A stretch of 64,000 nucleotides of DNA from Streptomyces longisporoflavus. Its GTDB lineage: Bacteria; Actinomycetota; Actinomycetes; Streptomycetales; Streptomycetaceae. A program made the translations under genes and the position numbers. Each line of letters starts with the position of its first letter. Within the stretch, counting starts at the first letter, position 1. The stretch spans positions 786,870 through 850,869 of the forward strand of contig NZ_BMTR01000001.1 in NCBI RefSeq assembly GCF_014649775.1. Reading direction: 5' to 3'. A model generated the notes under the pieces. The model did not search any database, was not told the origin of the DNA, and worked only from the letters and a program-made list of their open reading frames with translations. Below are positions 8,103-15,547 of the stretch, piece after piece.

Positions 8103-8381
8103 TCACTCCCGCGGCAGGAGTGAGCCCAGTGGCCCGAGGTCCAGGTTCAGGTCTTCCGGGCGTACGCCGTGCTGGTCGCAGAGTTCCTGCATGCGCTGGT
8201 CGAGCAGCATGAGGGTGGTGCCGATCTCCTCGACCTGCGCGTCGCTCAGCCCGCCCTGTTCGACCCGGCGGATGGCCTGCCGCTCCATCAGCTGCCGCAG
8301 CAGCTCGACCACGGTCAGAACAAGGGCCACCAGGTCGCGCCCCATTTTCTCGGAGTCCAGGTCGACGCGTGATTCCGTCAC
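8103..8381 (-). CDS. gvpK: Gas vesicle protein GvpK
   Basis: A 92-residue protein of the GvpK family: VDLDSEKMGRDLVALVLTVVELLRQLMERQAIRRV, LSDAQVEEIG, and the ending EDLNLDLGPLGSLL are diagnostic. It is an accessory factor of gas vesicle assembly. It is the last gene of the operon, with a 4-bp overlap with gvpS. A short inverted repeat (CTCACTCC / GGAGTGAG, 8102-8124) includes the stop codon and may help terminate the transcript. Confidence 0.9.
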   Translation of the reverse strand: MTESRVDLDSEKMGRDLVALVLTVVELLRQLMERQAIRRVEQGGLSDAQVEEIGTTLMLLDQRMQELCDQHGVRPEDLNLDLGPLGSLLPRE

Positions 8382-8605
8382 AGCGGCCCCCCGTCGGACC
8401 AGGGCGCCGGCACCCGCTCGTTGACCGAGGACAGCAGGGCGTGCAGCGACAGTCGTACGAGGGGCACGTCGGCGATGGCGATGACGAGGTCGCCGCTGAC
8501 CACCACGCCGGTGGCAAGGACCCGGTCAAGCAGATCGACGAGCGGCACGCCGATGGGACCGGACAGCGGCTCCGGGCTGTCCCAGGGCACTACCTCCCTT
8601 TCCAC
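8378..8605 (-). CDS. gvpS: GvpA-family minor gas vesicle protein GvpS
   Basis: A 75-residue protein with the GvpA-fold core VPLVDLLDRVLATGVVVSGDLVIAIADVPLVRLSLHALL. It corresponds by position to GvpS of the actinomycete order O-A-F-G-Y-Z-J-L-S-K. It is probably a minor shell or nucleation component. It overlaps gvpK by 4 bp and follows gvpL by 3 bp. Confidence 0.85.
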   Translation of the reverse strand: MEREVVPWDSPEPLSGPIGVPLVDLLDRVLATGVVVSGDLVIAIADVPLVRLSLHALLSSVNERVPAPWSDGGPL

Positions 8606-8608
8606 CCC

Positions 8609-9448
8609 CTACACCTCGCCGACGAAGGAGTAGGGGACCCACGGGCCGGACAGCTCGATCTGCGCGTCCGTGCGCTCGCGCAGCGTCCGTGTCATCCGCA
8701 TGAGTTCGTCCACCCGCTCCTCGGCGACCAGGTAGGTGGCGTTGAGTACGTGCACGCGGTGGTCGCCCGTCAGGCTCGCGTCGTGGGTTCGCAGCCGGCG
8801 CGATGCCGCGGCGAGCTGCCGGAATTCGGCGTCCACGGACTCCGCGACGCTCAATGCTTCTTGACGGCGCCGCTCCCGGCCCTGGTGGACGCTGCGTTTG
8901 CGGTTCAGGTAGGCCAGCCCGGCGCCGGGAGCCGGGGCCTGGCGCGGTCCCGCACCGACGGCGACCGGACGCGCGGGTGTCGCGCCCGGTGCTTGCGGCG
9001 GCTTTTGGCGTCCATACACCTTCACACCCCACTCGGCGTGATGCGCGATGCGCTTGAGCGCGCCGTGGAAGCGTTCCGCCTCGTCGTCCAGGACCCGGCG
9101 GGCCCGCTCGTCGTCGTGGTACAGCGTGGCGAGGGGCAGCGGGACCGCCGGGCCCCGGGCTGCCGCGGCGGACACCACTTCGTGGTGAGCGCGTGCGTAC
9201 CGCTCGATCTCCTGCCGGTCGGACAGCCGCTGCTGCCAGACCTCGTCGGTGAAGTCGGCGGTCGGCACACTCTGGACCACGGCCGTCAGAGTGGCCGAGG
9301 ACAGCAAGCGCAGCGGCGCACCACCGGGCATACCCGGCAGAGCGGTGAGATCGGCCGTGTTCATGGCACGGGTGTCGCGGCATACGGCGAACACGTAGGT
9401 GGCGGTCTGCGCGACGGGATCCTGTGCTCGGGGGCCGGGGTGCGTCAT
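8609..9448 (-). CDS. gvpL: Gas vesicle protein GvpL (GvpF/L family)
   Basis: A 279-residue GvpF/GvpL family protein: it begins TATYVFAVCRD and ends DAQIELSGPWVPYSFVGE, the family's characteristic last strand. A proline/alanine-rich linker sits in the middle (about residues 145-170). GvpF/L proteins are accessory factors thought to bind GvpA and act early in vesicle assembly. It is coupled to gvpJ by a 4-bp overlap. Confidence 0.88.
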   Translation of the reverse strand: MTHPGPRAQDPVAQTATYVFAVCRDTRAMNTADLTALPGMPGGAPLRLLSSATLTAVVQSVPTADFTDEVWQQRLSDRQEIERYARAHHEVVSAAAARGPAVPLPLATLYHDDERARRVLDDEAERFHGALKRIAHHAEWGVKVYGRQKPPQAPGATPARPVAVGAGPRQAPAPGAGLAYLNRKRSVHQGRERRRQEALSVAESVDAEFRQLAAASRRLRTHDASLTGDHRVHVLNATYLVAEERVDELMRMTRTLRERTDAQIELSGPWVPYSFVGEV

Positions 9449-9840
9449 GGCTGCTGGTCCTCCGCCTGCTTGCTCGTCTTCGTCTTCCTGGTCTTCCCCG
9501 TGTCCGCTTGTCGGGCCGCGGGCGCGTCTACGGATGCCTCGAGCGCCTCCAGGCGTTCACGCAGCTCACGGTTCTCGTCCTGGAGCGCATCGCGCGAGGC
9601 CCGTGAGCTCAGCGCCGGGTCGGTCTCCCACCAGTCGATGCCCGCCTTCTTCGCGGTGTCGACGGACGCGACGAACAGACGCAGACGAATGGTGAGCAGT
9701 TCGATGTCGAGGAGGTCGATCTTGATGTCCCCGGCGATGACGATGCCCTTGTCCAGCACCCGTTCGAGGATGTCGGCCAGGTTGGTGCCGGCCGGACCGG
9801 GCACCGGCTGCCCGCCCGCCCTGAAGTCGAGGTCCGTCAC
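9445..9840 (-). CDS. gvpJ: GvpA-family protein GvpJ with charged tail
   Basis: A 131-residue protein. A GvpA core, NLADILERVLDKGIVIAGD then IKIDLLDIELLTIRLRLFVASVDTAKKAGIDWW, is followed by a coiled-coil-like segment LQDENRELRERLEALEASV and a lysine/threonine-rich C-terminus. The tail is an extension relative to minimal GvpA. It is probably a minor structural or tip component. It is coupled by 4-bp overlaps to gvpZ upstream and gvpL downstream. Confidence 0.85.
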   Translation of the reverse strand: MTDLDFRAGGQPVPGPAGTNLADILERVLDKGIVIAGDIKIDLLDIELLTIRLRLFVASVDTAKKAGIDWWETDPALSSRASRDALQDENRELRERLEALEASVDAPAARQADTGKTRKTKTSKQAEDQQP

Positions 9841-10889
9841 CGTGCGGCCCCCCGGCGGCCCCTACGACTCGAACGCCGGGGCGGGGGAGGCTCCTCCTCT
9901 TCGTCCTCCTCGTCGTCCTCGCCGTCCTCATCGTCTTCGTCTTCGTCCTCGAACTCGGCCTCGGGGTCCTCGCCGTCCCCGGCCTCTTCGCCGTCCTCCG
10001 CGTCCCACTCGTCCTCAAGCTCGTCGTCCTGGTCCCCGGCGTTCTCCTCCTCCTCTTGTTCCTCCCGTTCGACGGCGTCCTCGTGGGAGAGGACCACCTC
10101 GCCGTCACGGATTTCCCCGCGCCAGCCCTCGGGCTCCTCTTCGGTGAGCGTGACGTAACGCTGGAAGTGCTTGAAGTCCAGCCGCACGCGACGGCCCTGG
10201 GCGCGCCAGAGATTGCCGGTCTTCTCGAAGAACCCGGAGGGGTAGTACTCCATGACCAGGACGACCCGTGTCAGGTTCGGCGCCAGTTCGTGAAAGCTGA
10301 CGGCGCCGCGCGTGGTGCCCTTGGCGCCCTCCGAGGTCCACACGATCCGGTCGTCGGGCACCTGCTCCTGCACGGTGGCCTTGAAGCTGCGGGACGAGGG
10401 ACCGACCTTGACCTTCCAGTCGCTCTCGGTCTCATCACTGGTGGAGACGTCGTTGACACCCTTGGCGAAGCTGCTGAACTGGTCGTACTGCGTCCAGGCG
10501 TTGTAGGCGGTGCGCAACGGCACGCCCACGTCGAGCACCTCGACGATGTTCATGAGCTTGCCGCCGCCGGATTTGCTCTTGCCCCCTCCGCCGCCCCCGA
10601 ATGCTTCCTTCGCCTTGTCCACGACGGCGTCCTTGGCCCCTTTGGCCTTCTCCGACACGAATGCCTTCACCGGAGATTCCCCTTGGAGCACGCGCGAACC
10701 GACGGCGGGCAGCGAGCCGCCGTTCTCGGCCGCGTCGCTCAACTTCCCGGTCAGGTCGGTGAGTTTGCCGCCTGCCCTCTCGGCCCAGTCCTGGACCTGG
10801 GCACTGGCGAACTTGGACAGCTCATCCTTCAGCCGGCCGACCCCCGACTCCTCGGGAGCCGCGGACTCGTCCCTGTCGTTCTTTGCCAT
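9837..10889 (-). CDS. gvpZ: GvpZ-like SRPBCC-domain protein of the gas vesicle operon
   Basis: A 350-residue protein in three parts. An N-terminal region (1-110) is rich in charged helices and ends in GGGGGGKSKSGGGK. An SRPBCC/START-like domain (about 112-255) has VEVLDVGVPLRTAYNAWTQYDQFSSF, then GRRVRLDFKHFQRYV. An extremely acidic tail runs of Glu/Asp from about 270 to 330 before a final basic RRSSRRGRRGAAR. SRPBCC domains usually bind hydrophobic ligands. Named by position in the actinomycete gvp order; its role in vesicles is not established. ATG at 10889 lies 6 bp after gvpY. Confidence 0.75.
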   Translation of the reverse strand: MAKNDRDESAAPEESGVGRLKDELSKFASAQVQDWAERAGGKLTDLTGKLSDAAENGGSLPAVGSRVLQGESPVKAFVSEKAKGAKDAVVDKAKEAFGGGGGGKSKSGGGKLMNIVEVLDVGVPLRTAYNAWTQYDQFSSFAKGVNDVSTSDETESDWKVKVGPSSRSFKATVQEQVPDDRIVWTSEGAKGTTRGAVSFHELAPNLTRVVLVMEYYPSGFFEKTGNLWRAQGRRVRLDFKHFQRYVTLTEEEPEGWRGEIRDGEVVLSHEDAVEREEQEEEENAGDQDDELEDEWDAEDGEEAGDGEDPEAEFEDEDEDDEDGEDDEEDEEEEPPPPRRSSRRGRRGAAR

Positions 10890-10895
10890 GAGTGG

Positions 10896-11858
10896 CTACC
10901 TCCGCCGATCGGCGCGCTTGGGTGCTGCCCGCTTCGCTGATGCCGTCTTCTTGGCGGCGGACTTCTTCGCCGCCGACTTCTTCGCGGGGGCCGCCTTCTT
11001 CCCGGCGGTCTTCTTGGCCGCCGACTTCTTGGCCGGGGCGGTCTTCTTCGCCGGGGCGGCCTTCTTGGCTGAGGCCTGCTTCTTCGAGGGAGCTGCCTTC
11101 TTGGCCGGCGCCGTCTTCTTCGATGCGGCTTTCTTCGCGGGAGCGGACCTCTTCGAGGCGCTCTTCTTCGATGCGGCCTTCTTCGGCGGAGCCGGCTTGC
11201 GGCCCGATGACGACTTCTTCGCCGGGGGCGCCGTCTTCTTCGCGGAGGGGGACTTGCCAGGTGCTCGGGCCCTCTTGGCGGCAGGCGCGGAGGCCCTCTT
11301 GCGCCGGGTGCGCGGAGCAGGCGGCTGCTCTTCAGGCTCCTCGTCCTCCTCGTAGTCCCCTTCGTCCTCGTCCCCCTCGTAGTCCTCGTCCCCCTCGTCC
11401 TCGTCGTAGCCGCCGGCCCCGTCAGTCGGCTCGTCGTCGGGGTCTTCGTATGCGTCTTCGTCGTCGTCCTCGTCGTCCTCGTAGTCTTCTGAGTCCTCGT
11501 ACTCGTCCTCGGGTTCTTCCTCCTCTTCCTCCGCCGCCTCCGAGAGCCGGGCCGTACGCTCACCCAGCGCGTCCGCCAGCGTGTGCATGCCTCTGTCGGC
11601 GGCGGCCGTCAGGGCCTGGCGACCGGCTCCGAGCACCTCGCCCCGGAGCTGTTCCTGCAACTCCGCGAACTGGGGGACCTCACCCAGCTTGCGCATGCCC
11701 TCGGCTGCCAGCTGCCGGGGTTCGAGCGGGAACCTGCGTCCTGCCAGATAGGTGGCGACGGTCAGAGCGAGCCGGCCCTTCTTCGTCCGCCCCAGTACAT
11801 ATCCGCCCACCACGGCCGTGGCGAGCGCGACTTTGCTCCGGTCATCCATGCCTGTCAC
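10896..11858 (-). CDS. gvpY: GvpY-like protein with acidic block and histone-H1-like lysine tail
   Basis: A 320-residue protein. The N-terminus (1-105) holds a short hydrophobic segment ALATAVVGGYVLGR and helices. Next comes a strongly acidic block (about 110-185, mostly Glu/Asp/Tyr). The C-terminal third is built of AAKKSA/PAKK repeats like histone H1 or HupS tails. The GTG at 11858 overlaps the gvpG stop by 4 bp; an internal ATG at 11849 is an alternative. The lysine tail could bind nucleic acid or the acidic tails of GvpZ/GvpA; that is inference. Confidence 0.72.
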   Translation of the reverse strand: MTGMDDRSKVALATAVVGGYVLGRTKKGRLALTVATYLAGRRFPLEPRQLAAEGMRKLGEVPQFAELQEQLRGEVLGAGRQALTAAADRGMHTLADALGERTARLSEAAEEEEEEPEDEYEDSEDYEDDEDDDEDAYEDPDDEPTDGAGGYDEDEGDEDYEGDEDEGDYEEDEEPEEQPPAPRTRRKRASAPAAKRARAPGKSPSAKKTAPPAKKSSSGRKPAPPKKAASKKSASKRSAPAKKAASKKTAPAKKAAPSKKQASAKKAAPAKKTAPAKKSAAKKTAGKKAAPAKKSAAKKSAAKKTASAKRAAPKRADRRR

Positions 11859-12115
11859 CTTCTGTTTGTCGGCGTCGGGCCGGTCTGCGCGGCATACAGC
11901 CGGTCGAGCAGCCGCTCCTCTTCCACCTCGAACTCGGCCAGGGAGATGTGTCCTTCGTCGAGGTCCTCATTGAGTGCGGCGAGTTGGGCGCGGATCACGC
12001 CCGGGTCATAGAGCTCGCGCTCGGCGGCGTCCTGAAGCCGTTCGGCGACCCACATCACGCCGCGCGCGGGCGCCAGCGGGAGGAGCAGCAACCCGGAGAT
12101 CAGTCCCATGCTCAC
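11855..12115 (-). CDS. gvpG: Gas vesicle protein GvpG
   Basis: An 86-residue GvpG family protein: LLLLPLAPARGVMWVAERLQDAAERELYDP, then ALNEDLDEGHISLAEFEVEEERLLDRL. It is an accessory assembly protein. It uses GTG at 12115, overlapping the gvpF stop by 4 bp, and is itself overlapped by gvpY. Confidence 0.9.
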   Translation of the reverse strand: MSMGLISGLLLLPLAPARGVMWVAERLQDAAERELYDPGVIRAQLAALNEDLDEGHISLAEFEVEEERLLDRLYAAQTGPTPTNRR

Positions 12116-12882
12116 GCTCCACCGGCAGCGACCGGAGGGGTCGCAGGAGCCGCAGGATTCGCGGAGGCACCGACGAAGCTGTAGCAGGGCAGGGGCCCGG
12201 CGAGACGCAGCTCGACATGCTCCCGGTGTGCGGCGGCGAAACGTTCGGTGGTGGTGCGGAAGCGGTCGGCGTCCGACCGGCCGACGAGGAAGGACACGTT
12301 GAGCGCGCAGCCCTGGACGTCCGGCCCCGCAGCTGTCGCGCGTGCCATCGACGCGAGGTCGCGAAGGATCTTCCGCCCGGCCTCGGCAGCCCGGCGGGAC
12401 AGGGCAGAGGCGACGGCCTGTCCCAGACGTACGTCGGCCTCGTAGCCGGGACGCCGGCGTGCCTCGTCGCGCAGCCGGCGCACGGTGGAGTCGCCGGCCA
12501 CCAGCGAGGCCAGGGAATCCCGGGCGGGCAGGGCCTTTACGTTGATCTCGACATGCCCCGCGAGTCGGTCCAGCGTGGCCAGGTGACTCGCCTCCGCGGC
12601 GGCCAGCTGGGCACGCAGCGCCTCCTCGTCCGGTGCCACCGCGCCGAAGCGCATGGGCAGGACCGGCCCGGCCTCCGCGAGCCCCGTCAGAAGGTTCTGG
12701 TGGGCCAGCAGATCACGGCGCCGGGCGCGCAGCTGTGCGGGGGCGGCGCTGACGACCGTGGCCACCGAGTCCGTCCCGACCGTGCGCAGTGCGGCGGGCG
12801 GGCTGCCCACCCCCGCGGCCCCCGGCGGCAGCGGGGTCCGGGCCCGCACGATCCCGTAGACGTACAGTCCGTCGGGCGACAC
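12112..12882 (-). CDS. gvpF: Gas vesicle protein GvpF (GvpF/L family)
   Basis: A 256-residue protein starting GTG: SPDGLYVYGIV is the usual GvpF N-terminus; HQNLLTGLAEAGPVLPMRFG and LRLAGPLPCYSFV are family hallmarks. GvpF binds the shell protein GvpA in other systems and is needed for assembly. A short Ala/Pro tail follows. It begins 2 bp after the gvpA stop. Confidence 0.9.
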   Translation of the reverse strand: MSPDGLYVYGIVRARTPLPPGAAGVGSPPAALRTVGTDSVATVVSAAPAQLRARRRDLLAHQNLLTGLAEAGPVLPMRFGAVAPDEEALRAQLAAAEASHLATLDRLAGHVEINVKALPARDSLASLVAGDSTVRRLRDEARRRPGYEADVRLGQAVASALSRRAAEAGRKILRDLASMARATAAGPDVQGCALNVSFLVGRSDADRFRTTTERFAAAHREHVELRLAGPLPCYSFVGASANPAAPATPPVAAGGA

Positions 12883-12884
12883 GA

Positions 12885-13358
12885 TCAGGCCTCCGCTCTG
12901 CGGCGGCGGGGCGCGCCGCTACTGCTCTTGCGGGCGGGCGCACGACGCTTCCGGGGACGCTCGTACTGCTCCTCCGCCTCGTCCTCGTCATGCTCGTCGG
13001 AGCCGTCGGCGCCGACGACCTTGCGCACGGTGTCGCCGACGCTCTCCGCGGCGTCACGCACCTTGCGCTTGCCGATCTTCTTGGCGGCCCCGCCGCCGAT
13101 CAGTTCGGGCACGGTGGTGCTGCCGGAGTCCCGTTCGAGGTCGAGGCGGTTGCACGCCTCGGCGAAGCGCAGGTACGTGTCCACGCTTGCCACGACTATG
13201 CGGGCGTCGATCTTGAGGATCTCGATGCCGACCAGGGAGACCCGCACGAATACGTCGATCACCATGCCCCGGTCGAGGATGAGTTCCAGCACGTCGTAGA
13301 GCGTGCCGGCGCGGGGAGGGCACGGAGCGATCTCGTCGGCGTAGGTCGTGGTCGTCAT
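12885..13358 (-). CDS. gvpA: Gas vesicle shell protein GvpA with charged C-terminal extension
   Basis: A 157-residue protein. The first 75 residues are the GvpA core: TLYDVLELILDRGMVIDVFV, SLVGIEILKIDARIVVASVDTYLRFAEA. Classical GvpA is only about 70 residues; here a further 80 residues contain KKIGKRKVRDAAESVGDTV, an acidic DEHDEDEAEEQ run and a basic PRKRRAPARKSS end. ATG at 13358 follows GGAAGG. A 47-bp gap to gvpO contains a tandem duplication. Confidence 0.88.
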   Translation of the reverse strand: MTTTTYADEIAPCPPRAGTLYDVLELILDRGMVIDVFVRVSLVGIEILKIDARIVVASVDTYLRFAEACNRLDLERDSGSTTVPELIGGGAAKKIGKRKVRDAAESVGDTVRKVVGADGSDEHDEDEAEEQYERPRKRRAPARKSSSGAPRRRRAEA

Positions 13359-13382
13359 GGGGGCCTTCCAGTGGTCGGACGA

Positions 13383-13414
13383 AACTGGGTCACTCGTCAA
13401 CTGGGTCACTCGTC
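13383..13414. repeat. Two-copy 16-bp tandem repeat spanning the gvpO stop codon
   Basis: AACTGGGTCACTCGTC occurs twice, perfectly, at 13383-13398 and 13399-13414. The copy at 13399-13414 holds the gvpO stop codon (13406-13408, minus strand); the other repeats it in the gvpO-gvpA gap. Confidence 0.85.
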
Positions 13415-13726
13415 AGCGGCACCGCGCCGGTATCGGCGAAGCCGGCGGTATTCCAGGAGTTCGCAGGACCGATCGAGCTGCACCTCGTAGGAGGCCAGCA
13501 GGCTCGTCGTGTCCGGGATGCGGGCCACTTCGAGGACATCCACGACGACGCACCAGCCGTCGTCGTCGGAGCGCCGCACCGCCGAGACGCCCTCGGTGCG
13601 GTGGCCGATCAGTCCTTCAAGGCTCTGGCAGGCGGCGCGGGCGGCGTACTCGGGCCCTTTGCGAGGCGCTGCTCTTCTCCGGGATGCCGTCGAGGAGCCC
13701 CCGGCCCGTGCATGTTGATCTGCCAT
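13406..13726 (-). CDS. gvpO: Gas vesicle protein GvpO
   Basis: A 106-residue GvpO family protein: ACQSLEGLIGHRTEGVSAVRR, DDGWCVVVDVLEVARIPDTTSLLASYEVQLD, EYRRLRRYRRG are characteristic. It is the first gene of the operon, as is usual in Streptomyces. The start is placed at ATG 13726; a GTG at 13744 would add six residues but sits inside a perfect palindrome that looks like an operator. In other organisms GvpO influences gvp expression. Confidence 0.88.
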   Translation of the reverse strand: MADQHARAGGSSTASRRRAAPRKGPEYAARAACQSLEGLIGHRTEGVSAVRRSDDDGWCVVVDVLEVARIPDTTSLLASYEVQLDRSCELLEYRRLRRYRRGAADE

Positions 13727-13727
13727 G

Positions 13728-13744
13728 GTGACAAGTCTTGTCAC
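13728..13744. promoter_or_regulatory. 17-bp perfect palindrome at the head of the gvp operon
   Basis: GTGACAAG-T-CTTGTCAC, two 8-bp arms around one base, directly before the gvpO ATG. Its position at the very start of the operon suggests a repressor operator or a 5'-end hairpin on the transcript. The binding protein is unknown. Confidence 0.55.
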
Positions 13745-14006
13745 TGTCGGGCGCGCCGCATCTTGGGAGAGCCAGGGTGGGGAACGGCACCGGCATCGGC
13801 CGGCGCGTGCCGCGTCGGGTCGGCCGGGGCCGGACTGCTGTGTGCGAGGTGTTCCGGGGTACTCCGAGGTACTCCGGGGACCGGCTGTGGCACGCGTCCC
13901 CGCCGGGGGCGCCGTTGCGCGCGACCCGCGGGAGGGCGGGACGCGGTCCCGCGGAAAGACGGCACGGGAGCAGTCGTGCGACGACCGCCCCCGTGCCGCC
14001 GGCGTT

Positions 14007-15239
14007 TCAGGAGTCGGACGGCAGGGTCCGGACGAAAACGTCGTAGGTGGCGTTGGTGTCGCCGGGGACGAGGTCGGGGGCGGACGAGGAGAAGGTGACC
14101 ATGCTGTTGTCGCCGGTGATCGCCACCCGGCCGGGATCGCCGGTGACCGGACTGCCGTCCGTCGTGGTGGTCACGGTCCGCACCTCTCCGGTCCCAAGGT
14201 TCCGGATGAAGAGCGGTCGTGGCGCCGCGTCCGGGCCGATGCCGGCGGTGTAGAGCGCGAAGCGGCCGTCAGGGCTGAGCCTGCCGCCGCCGGTGACGGT
14301 CTCGTTTCCGGCGGGCGGGATCGGCCGGGTGGTGCCCGCCGCCGGCTCGCGGATGAAGGTGTTCGAGTTCTGGTCGTCCGCCGTCACCGGGCTGTCGTCG
14401 GCGCGGTTGAAGAGCACCAGGCTGCCGTCCGCGTTCAACGACAGCTGGTTCACGGTGCGCTCCGGCGTCTCACCGTTCTGCGAGACGTCCACCATCTGCC
14501 GCTCGCCGGTATGGCGGTCGTAGAGGTAGGCGTTGCCCCGCGCGGCACCCGCGGAGACGTGCCGGGTGTGGGTGTACGCGATGCGCTGCCCGTCGTCGCT
14601 GATCACGGGTCCGCCCGCGTAGTAGGTGTCGGTCGCGGTGTTGGGCTGGCTCACCCACTGCGTCGTGGCGTCCTGCAGATCACGCACGTACACCCTTGAG
14701 CCCTCGGCCGCCGTCGACCCGATGGGGCGGCTTGCCTCGAACACGACGTAGCGGCCGGAGCCGCTGATCCGGGCGTTGTACGCGCCGCCGCCGGCGAACG
14801 CACCGAGGTCGAGGTCCACCCGCCGGGTGTCGCCCGTCGGCAGGTCGCGCACGTACAGACCAGTGCGTGACTTGAGCACCACGCGGTTCTCCGAGGCGTC
14901 GAAGTCGTGCACCTCCGCCGGGATGCCGTCGACGGCCACCCGCTCCAGCGTGTCCGTCCGCAGGTCGCGCAGGTAGGACCAGTACTGCCCGCCGGGCGGG
15001 ACCGTATAGGGGCGTACGAGGTTCGTCGCCTGCGAGACGAAGGCGACATAGCGGCCGTTCCTGCTGATCACCGGTGCGTACGACGCCCTGTTGGCCTGCG
15101 TCCCGTCGGCGGCCACGCTGATCCGCTCCGTCGCCGCGTCCCCGCTCGCGGACCCCGCGCCGGCTGTGCCCATCGGCAGCAGCGCCGCCAGCAGGCCGGC
15201 CCCTAACGCGCCCGTCATCGCCGATAAGAGTCTTCGCAT
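14007..15239 (-). CDS. Secreted TolB/WD40-like beta-propeller protein
   Basis: A 410-residue protein with a Sec signal peptide (MRRLLSAMTGALGAGLLAALLPMGTAGAGSA). Repeated propeller units follow of the form NGRYVAFVSQATNLV, SGRYVVFEASRPI, DGQRIAYTHTRHV, DGSLVLFNRADDS, DGRFALYTAGIGP and NSMVTFSSSAPDLVPGDTN. The pattern xxGRYVAFxSxAxxLVPGDTN is typical of TolB/PD40-like extracellular propellers in Streptomyces. ATG at 15239 was chosen because the signal peptide starts there. Function unknown. Divergent from the GH81 gene. Confidence 0.8.
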   Translation of the reverse strand: MRRLLSAMTGALGAGLLAALLPMGTAGAGSASGDAATERISVAADGTQANRASYAPVISRNGRYVAFVSQATNLVRPYTVPPGGQYWSYLRDLRTDTLERVAVDGIPAEVHDFDASENRVVLKSRTGLYVRDLPTGDTRRVDLDLGAFAGGGAYNARISGSGRYVVFEASRPIGSTAAEGSRVYVRDLQDATTQWVSQPNTATDTYYAGGPVISDDGQRIAYTHTRHVSAGAARGNAYLYDRHTGERQMVDVSQNGETPERTVNQLSLNADGSLVLFNRADDSPVTADDQNSNTFIREPAAGTTRPIPPAGNETVTGGGRLSPDGRFALYTAGIGPDAAPRPLFIRNLGTGEVRTVTTTTDGSPVTGDPGRVAITGDNSMVTFSSSAPDLVPGDTNATYDVFVRTLPSDS

Positions 15240-15458
15240 GTTCCCCCCTGGGCATTCCCGGCCCCGGCCTCCTGCCGAGGCGCCCCGCGATACAACCGCG
15301 CCGGCTCCGCCACGGGCAATCAGTCCGGTTCTGTACAACTGTCTGGACGCGCCCCGGGCGTCAGGGACGTCGCGGTGTTCCCCCGGTGGCGGGTCTCTTC
15401 AAGCCTCGAAGGCGCAACTGCCGTGCGGCGGGCGCCCGATGCCCGCCTGCCCCGCCTA

Positions 15459-15487
15459 TTGACGCTTGTTTGCGCTGCCTTTACGTT
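15459..15487 (+). promoter_or_regulatory. Promoter of the GH81 glucanase gene
   Basis: TTGACG at 15459-15464, 17-bp spacer, TACGTT at 15482-15487: a good housekeeping-type promoter. The predicted start is near 15493, just before the operator at 15498. Confidence 0.6.
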
Positions 15488-15497
15488 CCTCGACATC

Positions 15498-15511
15498 TGA
15501 GAGCGCTCTCA
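15498..15511. promoter_or_regulatory. LacI-family operator upstream of GH81 gene
   Basis: TGAGAGCGCTCTCA is a perfect 14-bp palindrome with the AGCGCT core used by LacI-family sugar repressors; the known Streptomyces CebR operator is TGGGAGCGCTCCCA. It sits between the predicted transcription start and the ATG at 15548, a blocking position. No LacI gene lies in the window. Confidence 0.75.
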
Positions 15512-15547
15512 AGACGCCCTCCCCGTCATGAGTTTGAGGTGCCGTCC

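Noticed and set aside
9880..10080. Simple-sequence tract of CTC/CTT/CGT units
   Set aside because: It encodes the acidic tail of GvpZ in frame and is not an independent repeat.
10920..11540. Repetitive DNA resembling a repeat array or CRISPR
   Set aside because: The repeats are codon-level repetition of lysine/alanine and acidic tracts within gvpY; there are no constant spacers or palindromic direct repeats.
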